Below, piece by piece: positions 38,601 through 50,600 of a DNA stretch of 64,000 nt. A program made the position numbers and the translations under genes. Under the pieces are notes generated by a model. That model was given only the letters and a program-made list of their open reading frames with translations. It did no database searches and was not told the origin of the DNA. Within the stretch, counting starts at the first letter, position 1; each line of letters begins with the position of its first letter. Origin of the DNA: Tubiluchus corallicola (lineage: Eukaryota > Priapulida > Priapulimorpha > Priapulimorphida > Tubiluchidae); the NCBI GenBank assembly GCA_030141605.1, contig JAQGDQ010000140.1:137001-201000 (forward strand), written 5' to 3'.

Positions 38601-41600
38601 CTAGACTAAAAGCTGGAGATTCAACTCGTACCACATCTAAGGTACTCTAGCCTAGAATAAAAGCTGGAGATTCAACTCGTACCACATCTAAGGTACTCTA
38701 GCCTAGACTAAAAGCTGGAGATTCAACTCGTACCACATCTAAGGTACTCTAGCCTAGACTAAAAGCTGGAGATTCAACTCATACCATATCTAAGGTACTC
38801 TAGCCTAGAATGAAAGCTGGAGATTCAACTCGTACCACATCTAAGGTACTCTAGCCTAGAATGAAAGCTGGAGATTCAACTCGTACCACATCTAAGGTAC
38901 TCTAGCCTAGAATAAAAGCTGGAGATTCAACTCGCACCACATCTAAGGTACTCTAGCCTAGAATAAAAGCTGGAGATTCAACTCGTACCAAATCTAAGGT
39001 ACTCTAGCCTAGAATAAAAGCTGGAGATTCAACTCGTACCACATCTAAGGTACTCTAGCCTAGAATAAAAGCTGGAGATTCAACTCGCACCACATCTAAG
39101 GTACTCTAGCCTAGAATAAAAGCTGGAGATTCAACTCGTACCAAATCTAAGGTACTCTAGCCTAGAATAAAAGCTGGAGATTCAACTCGTACCACATCTA
39201 AGGTACTCTAGCCTAGAATAAAAGCTGGAGATTCAACTAGTACCACATCTAAGGTACTCTAGCCTAGAATAAAAGCTGGAGATTCAACTCGTACCACATC
39301 TAAGGTACTCTAGACTAGAATAAAAGCTGGAGATTCAACTAGTACCACATCTAAGGCACTCTAGACTAGAATAAAAGCTGGAGATTCAACTCGTACCACA
39401 TCTAAGGTACTCTAGCCTAGAATAAAAGCTGGAGATTCAACTAGTACCACATCTAAGGTACTCTAGCCTAGAATAAAAGCTGGAGATTCAACTCGTACCA
39501 CATCTAAGGTACTCTAGCCTAGACTAAAAGCTGGAGATTCAACTAGTACCACATCTAAGGTACTCTAGACTAGAATAAAAGCTGGAGATTCAACTCGTAC
39601 CACATCTAAGGTACTCTAGACTAGAATAAAAGCTGGAGATTCAACTAGTACCACATCTAAGGTATCCTAGCCTAGAATAAATGCTGGAGATTCAACTCGT
39701 ACCACATCTAAGGTACTCTAGCCTAGAATAAAAGCTGGAGATTTAACTCGTACCACATCTAAGGTATTCATCAAGCACAAAACTGTTTGGTCTAGAACTA
39801 CTTACTTCATCTATGGTTTGAGCAAACTGTCGAAGAGTAGAACCAAGGATACTATCTTCAGTCTCTAGAGGAAATTTCTGGAAAAAAAGCAGTAATTATT
39901 TAAACAGTTATGCTGTTCAGCTACAAAGGCAGTAAAACAGAAGTGTTAGATTTTTATGCAATGTACCTATGTTTCACTGGAATGCTAACAAGTTTATTAC
40001 CAATGAACAAAATTTCAGAGAATCCGTTAATTTGCTAAAAAGTCATTTCTTGCATTTTTGATACCAAATATTCATTCCCAACATGGAATTACATTAGAGA
40101 AATGTGAAAATATTAAACAAATACAATTTTTATTTCAAGTGCCAACAACAAATAATGCAATTTTAGGCAATAAATTCAGCAATTACAAAAGAATTTTTAC
40201 ACAGCTTAGAAAAATGCAAGGTCATTAAATTGCATAAACTGCAATATAGGTGGTTGTGGCAAAACTGGTACCTAACTTAAAAATAACAAGATAACAATGT
40301 TACAATGAAAAGCAGCATAGCAAACAAAACAAATCAGAAGCAGTATAACATAACACATCGATCCATTGCCTTTCTATTATCATTCCTCTTTTTCTTCCCT
40401 TTTCCATATCTGACTCTTTTATTTTTGTTTTTCTTTTTTTGGCTTTGGCGACATGCAGCAGTGTTGCCATTCCAAGATCTCTTCAGTTGAATATGTTAAA
40501 AAATATTATTCGTTAATTTGCTATTTTGCGTATTTCTTCACACAGACTCAATAATTGGTCCTATTCAGTTGTAATAGATAAACTTGAAACTTGCAGTTTC
40601 CCCACTAGCCATCTATCCATTTACTAACCGAGATTGGCAATGCCACTTTTTTGTGCCAAACTCACCAAGGATGCACAGTGACCACTTAGCTAAATACCCC
40701 TTTCCCTAAACTGAAGAAAAAGTTGTACTATGAATAAAATACCTAAGAGTTTGCATCAATTCAGGTGTTTCGATTCTATGCTAAAGAGGCCAGGGCCTCA
40801 AATTTCATGTGCAATAATTATTTGTTTGTCCTAGCTTGTTTTAACTACCAGAATCAGGCTGGTTTGATATTTGCAATACCTGCAAGGGCATGAAAGGAAT
40901 TCTAGTTAAAGTATTTATACCAGTTATATGATGGCCTAACGAAGCACAAAATCTGATGGTTACTGTGTACAGCCATTCCATCTAATAACTAGTTGTTAAT
41001 TACATGTAGGTGCTATCCTAATTATATGCATCCAGTGATACACGTTGTTTCTAAGAACTTAGTTATAGGGAACATACCAAACTGTAGAGTTGCACAGGTG
41101 CTACAGTGAATGGCCAAAATCCTGACTGCGATAATATTGACTTCCAGTAATACAGAGAACTGAGAAAGCGTAAAAGTGTCTGCCCTTTGCACAACATTAG
41201 GCTTTAAGCTTTTAGCAAACAAGATTTTTATTTACCAAAATGGTAAGTTTTGCAACTTCAAAATCTGTAAAACTTGCCATTTTGATAAGTAAAAAACCTG
41301 TCTGTTAAGAGTCAAATGCTCAATGTTGCCATGCAAAGGGCAGACACTTTTATTCTATCATACCCTAATAAAAACCATCTACTCATTTCTTTCAAGGTCA
41401 TCAAGTATTTGCAATGTCTCAACCACTAGTGGACTGTATGCAGGGCCGGATTTTGAATCTGTAGGCCTCTGGGATACAGATACTGTGAAGCCTGGCCCAA
41501 AGTGACAATTAAAAAAAATAAGCGTTAGGCTTTCTTTATTTAACTCTATTTTTAAAGAGATAATTCAGCACACTTCTACTCTCATTCGGTAGTGACTTTT

Positions 41601-44600
41601 AACAGTAAATTAATCTGCTTAATATTTGGAAGCCCCTCATGTGGCGGGGCCCCTGGGGTCTGGGCTGTAGTCCATAAAACCAATGTCTTAATCCGGCACA
41701 GTGTATAAAAAGGAAAACACAGTCAGACATTAAGCATGGTGCAAATTTAGCAATTTTTTCTACCGGAAATGGGGATAAGCGGCGCATTTTTTCTGCCTAA
41801 ACTTTACATGGAAGGCTCTGATTAAATTCTTCATTCAAGTTATTTTCGTAAGGTTCGCAAAACGACAGTATTTTCAGTTTTCAGCTATTATACTGTACAG
41901 CGTGTACAGTGTATACACATACCCTGGGCTGACAAGTAATTGCATCCACCAGCTTCATGTGAAATGAATATAACAGAGTAATCTCCTCCTTGAGTTTTGT
42001 GTTAAAATATCGAAGTACTAACCGCATACACGTCAGTCAAATACATTTGGATTTGCCTTTTTAAAATACAGTGTATTTGGTGTAAGAATAAGTGGAGCGG
42101 TTAAATCTAGCATACGCCAACGAGAAAGTCATTAACATGGCGGCGTCCTTGTAGTAATACACGAGTATAAAATTTTGACGTTAAGACGCTTCTTCTTAGA
42201 CAACCTCATTAATTTCAACTACGCTGTAAACATTACAGTATGGTGTAAACAGCGCACCCACAACTACGTATACCGACTTAGAAAAGGTACAGTTTCATTA
42301 ATATGGAGACTTAGTTAATATGACAAGAATAAGAATAATTTTATTTTGCACACGTGGACAGTAAGAGTACTACATCAAGCTACGACGAAAGAATGCCAAA
42401 GGCGAGAGCGACATACGACCATACAATCCTGTGCTAATTGTTGCCCTTATTCTAATATTAAACTTCACAATATGCTGTAGTTGTACAGTGATCAGAAATA
42501 ATTATGATACAGGACAAAAATAAATGAAGTAGTGCAGAAACTGCACACGTTTTATATTTGAGATTGTGAGACATAATAAAATCAATAGCAGCAAGCTGTA
42601 ATGATGAATATAAACCTACTCAGTTTATCTATTTTTTACAAGATGAATGTAGTCTTGATGACTGTAAACTAGCTTAGTTTATCAGCTACAAGGACAGGTA
42701 ATCAGATATACTGACAACTTCCGCCTGTTTTTGGGCAGATTTACCGAAATTTCCTGGAGGACTGGCATTACATTTGCGTACCCGTTAAATGACGCTATAA
42801 ATAATGCTATGTTTTGCAACAGCATCATCACTGCATCAGTGGGTTCTTCCTTTCTTCAATGGATGCCTAAAATTCTAAATGCACAAAAAAGTTCCTGATA
42901 TTCTACTAAACTGACTGAGAGGTCAATACATCCAGATTACCCATAATCACTGAAATCAAGCACTAACATTTCCAGATCAAAATCTATCGACAAAATGCTT
43001 CAATAAACACAAAAGGAAAAGTATATCACAGTGGAAACTTTTCTCACACACAAAAATATCTAACATACAAAACAACCTTGAACAGGCTTAACTTACTTCT
43101 GGATATAAAGGTCAATGCATTCACTTGCACACATATTTCTGGCATATGCTATAAATCAGGCATGAAATCAGTCATGCGGGCAACTACAGGAAGAATGGGA
43201 TTTAGCCATTTACCGGCCTATCAATTGCCTATTATCCGCACGAAATCCATCAGAGAGATTCGCAGAGGGCGCTCTGGAACTCATCGATCCACAGCTTCTA
43301 TGCCATCTGGGTCCAAGGCCATAGGATCAATACTTTTTTAAATATCGGCAACTTCTGTACATAAGAGGTTTTTTACCATTCCACAGTCTCTGGCACTTGC
43401 GAATTATTTCTTGAAAAAGCTGTAGTCTTGATCAATGAAGCTGCTGACAGCAACATTGCCACAGTCCAGCCACGAGGTTGTGTGCACAAGAGTATTGATT
43501 AGAGGCACACAAGAGTGAGAAACCAAATAAACAGGCAGTTAATGGTGCATGGGGTCCCCAGATACTCAGAATAATGACATTCCATCTTCAAATGACTCGT
43601 TCCATTACCGTAACCGTAGAGGCACAGACAAGATCCCAAATGCTAGCTGCAATAAAAATGTTGCATCCCCACTATGTATGAGCTGGTAAGAGTTCGCTGT
43701 ATATCTTAATGAAATTAAAATGTTTTTAATACACGCTGCAAGCAGGAATGGCAAGCTCTACTCAACAAAAATTTTGCGGCATGGCTGAAGCCTACCTTAT
43801 TGTCAAAGACATCCTTATAAGACGAGTCACTGAACTAGTAGATGTGTCGTAGCTACATTCGTACGTATACAGATGTATACATATATATATATATACACAT
43901 CTGTATATGTTTATATATATATATACGCATAGATATAAAAAAGGCTTACGAATGATACCACTTGTTTGAATCCAGGCGGCCACACGCCACTCCCATAAAG
44001 CATGCACACCTACCCACTCAACCATGAAATCATTGTAAAATGGAAGAAGATGCAAATCAACTGCAAAAATTCACATTTTGCTGACTGCAGAGCTGTAGAA
44101 AAGCTCAACCAGATAATATCCCTGGGGAAAGATCGCAAGGATAGTAACTTTAGGTGCTTCTATGAATGACCTACACCCATCTTCACTTACATAGGACTGT
44201 AGCAAACTATGAGTAAGAAAGCCTTAAATTGAACAAAATAAATACAATTGAATTAAAAACGCGTTGTTTTATTAGCTTTTCTAAAAATGCAGTGAAATAG
44301 ATTAGGAAATACCAGGATGGTCACAATGTTTTTGGCACACAATAAGTTAAACAGCTCCAAATCTACTTTGTAAATGAATGGGTGATGGGAAACTGTTCCC
44401 TTGTGGTTGTGCTTACCATGCAACCGAAGTTGAAGGAATGGTACACACATGCGAATATGGCTAACATACTTAGACGTTTTAGTGGTTCTTTTTAATAGGA
44501 TTATCATTGATGCTGCTCAGCTGTTACCACAACCATTCAATAGCAGCAAGGCGTGGCTTTGATTGTTGGGTTTCACCTCGCAATGCCAAACTATATGAAA

Positions 44601-47600
44601 AATGCTTTGCCGTGCAACAATGCATGGGTACAATACCACTAACAGCTTCACAATTTGCAAATTCTGAAATTGGTACTTCAAAATAAGGAGGTAACTTGAG
44701 ATATATTGCTAGACTAGCTTACTGATTGTCTAGCTACGATAGTGGGATGCCACTGAAATGGCAAGATTATGTAGTATGAACCATATTTTTAAATTTACTA
44801 TAGAAAATGTAAAGTGTGAACTTAATAGCGAGCAAAGCAAAAACATGCACATATTTTCTTTAGCAAAAGGAGCGTCCTTGCAGTGAATCTAGGAAGGAAA
44901 ATAACTCCTAACTTTTTCCACTTGTTCGGTGAAATCCCGCAAGGTAACAGCAACAGTGCAAAATGACAACGACAACAAAGCTGCAGTTAAAAATAGGCCC
45001 GTTCATCAAAACTTTCACAGATTCAAAGCAGCTTAAGGAACTACTAGTTCAAACGAAAATGCGAGGACGACTTATTGATTGTGAGCGGCATTTAGCAATC
45101 AATTATTGAACAAGCAAACATCAGAGATGACTCCCAAGCACACAATCTCTGCTATCACGTGATATCACATAGCTGGGACTTCTAATTCTCAAATCAATAC
45201 GACCCATTCAGCAAATGAATTTAGTCCTTGTCAACTTTTCTGAGCAATCTCGCCACAAGCGTGTTCAAATACACAGTAGATGCACTTATAGTAGCAAGAA
45301 TGATGACAGTTCAGTGGTCAAATGCACCAGGGTTACCGATTTAAGACAAATTTACAGAAACTGGATGTGCAGAAATAATCTGAAGTTCCCTTACTGTACT
45401 GGTAATCAAAAATGAAGGTACTTTGAAAAATGCCAAGGAAAATACTGCACCACCAGAAAAAATGTTTCTCTGGTAAGAGCTAACTTCTTGTTTCACGGCG
45501 AATGTTTTGTAGGTGCCTTATGCCACTTGTAAATTAGTTGCAGAAATTCTGTTTTTCTGGATGTGCATGCACATTTCTACTGTAGTCCTTACCTTGGGTG
45601 ATCCAGTGGTGGTCTTGTTTGGAGCAATTAATATAGAAAACTACATGTAATTCACATATCTCAAACAACTGCGGCGGAAGTTTTCGATGCGGATTTTCTG
45701 TGCCTCCTTTATTTACATGAGAGAGCTTTCCTTTGCGCAACACTTTTCAAAAGTCAACACCACCCACACAGTGCAGAAAATGATTAGTCATTTAAAGGCA
45801 AGTGTTATCATCAAGGTGTGTGATTGGCAACTATAGTTAAGCCATGCTGAGCCTGGTTAGTATTTTGATAAGTAGCTATTGAGAAACTACTTCCGGGATA
45901 CAATTACCATTAGTCGGAGGTTCTGCAGTTGAGTGATGGATTTTCATTTTCAGCGAGTTGGCTGGCAATATATGAATTACATAAAAAAGGACATGACGTC
46001 ATTGCTGATCAGGAGAGTACAAGATCCAAAATTTGACAACGAAGGAATAACAGAGCTTGTATAATATTCTACTGAGTGCATTAAATTCAGACGAGACTGC
46101 AGCAAAATAGTTCTAATATAGCTGTTGTCAATGACAGGTCGTACTTGGAGTTACAGAATGAAGTAGGAAAAACTAACAATTGAACTGCAGAGACTTGCTG
46201 CTGACAACCAGGTATAACCACAAGCCTGGCTTGACACGTTTCTCGCCGGCATGTTATCCAATCAGAGAGTTTCCATGCACTATACATCTTTCCATGAACC
46301 AATTAAAAACAGCCACACCTGATTCACATTTCAATAATTAAGCTTCTGGCACACCCCAAGCTTTTACCAAAATCATCTTCTACATTTAGGTTCTAATATT
46401 TAAGTTTAAATTTATAATTTTACAATTTATACTAGTTGTATATTTAACAGACTTTTTACTTTATCATAGCATTTTGGGGGCGGGGTGATAAATAACAATT
46501 TTTGTAAAATCATCAAGCTCCAAAATTTGCAGTCTTTAGAAATAACAACCTTTTAACCAAATGCAATAGCGCTGCTTGTGACTTTATTAGTTTTAGATCA
46601 CCCTTAACTGGTAAAGAGATAAATTACTGAAACAGTAAACAGTGAAAAGAAGAATTGGGTCACAGGTCTTGCTTCAGCCATTTAGAAAGCGAGTACTTGA
46701 TGTTACAGTGTGCAAACTCATAAAAGTGCGACACATTGGCCAAATCTCAAAGTGCAAACTAGTCTGTTACATACTTTGGTAATGTTTTCAAGCTCATAAC
46801 AGATCAGATTGCTTTCTTTTCAGAAGCTTGAGGTGGCAACCGTTTTCAACTGCTGAAGTGAGTAGTACTGTTTGCAGATCAATTAATTTTGATCAAGTCT
46901 AAACGATAAACTTTCAGTGTCTAAGGCACTAGTAGCAAATAAGACTATGGCAACGCAGCACCATCGAACTGCAGTGCTTAAAAAATATGAAACACTGGAT
47001 GTACAGATAGATAATGGAATATACAGGTTAACCTTCAACCGACCAGCAAAAAATAATGCAATAAGTTTGAAAATGTTTGAAGAAGTTCCCGAGGCTCTTA
47101 AGGAAGCTGGAAACAACGAAAACGTGGTTATATGTTACGTCACTGGAGCAGGGAATTACTACAGCAGCGGAAATGATATAAACAATTTCATCGCAAAACT
47201 AAATATTGATCCAGCAGAGCAGCCCAAGCATGCCAAGGATGTCATAAAGAATTTTGTGGCTGCATTTATTGACTTTCCAAAACTTCTAATAGCCGGCCTC
47301 AATGGTCCAGCAATAGGAGTAGCAACTACTACTCTGGGTCTGTTCGATGCTGTCTACGCATCCGACAGAGCAACTCTGCACACTCCTTTTATCCCATTGG
47401 GACTCTGTCCAGAAGGATGTTCATGTTACATATTCCCGAGGATTATGGGACAGGCAAGGGCTTCAGAACTCTTGATGTTTAATAGAAAAATCACTGCAAA
47501 GCAAGCTGCCGATTGGGGGCTCGTAACAGAAGTTTTCCCGCATGATCGCTTTCACGGTGAAGTAGAAACGCGACTCCGAAGGTACAGTGAATTTCCCAAA

Positions 47601-50600
47601 CAATCAATGATTTTATCTAAGCAACTAATTCGAGGTTTTCAAAAGGAGATGTTACACAAAGTGAATGAAAGAGAATTAGATTTAGTAGGACAACTTATGC
47701 AGTCAGAGGAGGCCAAGAATGCCATTGTAACATTTTTCTCCAGAAAATCAAAAATGTAATGTTTTCTGTAGGAGAGTGATTCTTCATTAGAAGAACATTA
47801 TTGTGTACTGATAATGCTGAAACTAAGTAGATTTTTGTGTAATACCATGATCGTTAATCATTGAGATATTTTTACTAAAATTCAGAGACCTTAACTGATC
47901 AATAAAAAAATATAAGTACGATGTAAAGTAAGAGAAAAAAATTAATTTAAATATTCTTTTTGGTAAGATTACAAGCAAACACATGCAACTTAAGTACACG
48001 TAACTGATCTAAACATACCTAAAGTACAAGTTTTTGTAACTGAATAAAAGTTCATTACAGTAGGAAAATATATAGTAAAATAATTATATTCTAATAATTA
48101 AAACAAAATTTCATTATTGTTCAAAATAATTGAAGTCGAGATGAACAATGCCTTTGCACTCTCACATGTATTTAAATGTATTTTAACTAAATGTTCTCAC
48201 TAAAAGTAAATGGAATTTACAATTGCAAAAGGCTTCAGCAAGTCATTAATAGAACATTTACATAGCTTACAGTGAAACAGTTGAATTTAGTAAAAAAGCA
48301 GCAATTTTTTATTATTTTTTTCATTGATGTTTTGAAAAAATAGTGAGCCATACCTGTTTCTCATAACCTTGTATGTGTGCAGAGAGACACTGTGTGGCAG
48401 CACTCAACTCGCTCTGGAAAAACAAGCACATTAAAAAAACTTGCCACTGGCGTATTTATTATACATTCCCACAACACGTGTAAATATTTGCCACAAAGCA
48501 CTGTTGACAAATTAAGACAAATAAATCCCACACGCTCCTATGTGTATTTATTTGATCAAGGGGAAAGAAATATACGTATGCGTATCTTGAGTAGGTTAAG
48601 AAATTCTATGGAAAGGAACTGCACAGCTGCACAGTACCGGATAAGAGAAAAGCGAAACATTCGAAATCCATATGAAGTGTAATAATTACTGTTGAATCAA
48701 CTGTGAAGTACAGTGTTTGGTTGGCAAACGGTATTGCAGTTATGACATTGTACATGTGACCGTGCTTACTTTTTATGCAATTCGGAATCGTGCAAGCCAG
48801 ATGGTTGTGTCGCTGCCTGAATCTAGCTCATTGTCAATGCTATGTCTCTAAGATGAGCCATATTTTCTTTGACAGCCATGTTTGGATGTGAGTACATCCT
48901 CTACTAAGTGAACAGTCACAATCAGCATGGCAAATGGAACTGCCACAACAAGATTTAAAGCAGATCACCCATCCTTTAACTGACTAGACTTAAGTTTGGT
49001 CACCAAATTCAACTGCCAGACCAGCAGAAAATGCATTTCACCTTGTAAAGCATATAGTCTGCAAAATATGACCACTTAGTTACAAAGGAATGACTGTACG
49101 ACCATTACGACCGTTAGTGAGCTAGAATTTTTTTTTGTACATTTCAACCCAAGATGGTCAGCAGGCACTCAAGCTGCATGATGAACATATACCAAGGAAA
49201 ATAGGTGTGCCATAAATAATTTGATCTAGTGATAGTCCTGTCTGCTGACATTTCTAAACAAGTGGCATAGTTGTTGAGTTTATAGGAAAGAATGTTCTCG
49301 CAAAGATTTTCACATATAAGAGGCCCGAGCAAAAACCTAAATTTATGAGCACCGCTTTACATCTAGAAATGTCCAGGGTCAGAAACAGCTGCAAAGTGAG
49401 TACTGCAAGCAACTTGATTTAGTAAGGATCAATGAAAATGGATTCTGAGAGCAATGGTAAGTCAAAGAGACCAACAGAAAGGTTTTCCTACATTGTCGTG
49501 TGGCAACGGTTTTGCTATATTTAATACTTCTCGGATCCGAACACACGCTGACACAAATCAAATGTAAGACTTCTCTCCGACATAATAACACCTGTATAGC
49601 AGAGCACATAGTACAGTCAAACTTTTTTTATACTGCCCACTTTGATGCTCTAAATAAGTTGGCATGAAGCGAGTTTGCCATTTTAATGAGGTGCATTAAT
49701 GTATATACACATCTATACGAATATAGACATTTTCTTTTGCCAAAAATCTGAGCATTAAGAAAGGTTGGCATTACAAAGGGGGCGTCATAACGAGGTATGA
49801 CTGTATTACAATGGCAAGAAAGTGGTACAAGCTTCTCTTTATTTGCATTAAAGATGATAAGGTAAACTTGGCCGCATTTCAAAGCCAATTCAAGAGCTGT
49901 GTTAAGCAGTACGTCAAACACTTACAACTGGATGATGGTCAGAGTGGTATTGCAGAACAACTAGTAGCAGCATCACCAGCTTACAAGCTTAGAGAATCAT
50001 TGTCAGCTTACAAGCTTAGGGAATCATCACCATCGGCTTACAAGCTTAGGGAATCGTCATCAGCTTACAAGCTTAGGAAATCTGACAGATCATTAATGAA
50101 CAGTAGAAGCCGAGTTTGGGCTATTGCAGAACCCTGATAAACACAGACATTGATCTCATATTGATTTCATGCACATAAGGCTGCCCTTCATCAATGACTT
50201 GCTATCTGAGGTTGTTGAGACATTGATGATTTATATAGAAATCAGATTGTAGCCTGTACCATATGATTTATAGTTTCGGGGTAGGCCTTTGTGCAAGACT
50301 TTATCAAAAGCTTCAAATCTTGCTGTAGGCAGTTTCATTTGCCATGCTGATTCTGAGTATTATGTTTACTAAAGTGGGTCTGATCTATAATTACTGAAGT
50401 GAGATGCACTTATAAACTCTATGAGGCATACAGAATTTTACTCAATGTTGTTGTTCGTTATTGACATCGTTTGTAACATTTCTCTATAAGTGACGAAGAA
50501 ACCATAGCTGAGACTACAACATTTCCATTATGTTTCTAAACATTACCCATTTGCATAACCTTACTCCAGGGGTGTGCAAATTATCTGACTAACCGGGCCA

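Noticed and set aside
37721-39766. CRISPR-like array
   Set aside because: The units are contiguous 51-bp repeats without unique spacers, in a eukaryotic intron.
43078-43341. 87-codon plus-strand frame
   Set aside because: No recognisable domain, no repeats of the frame elsewhere, and inside an APPL intron.
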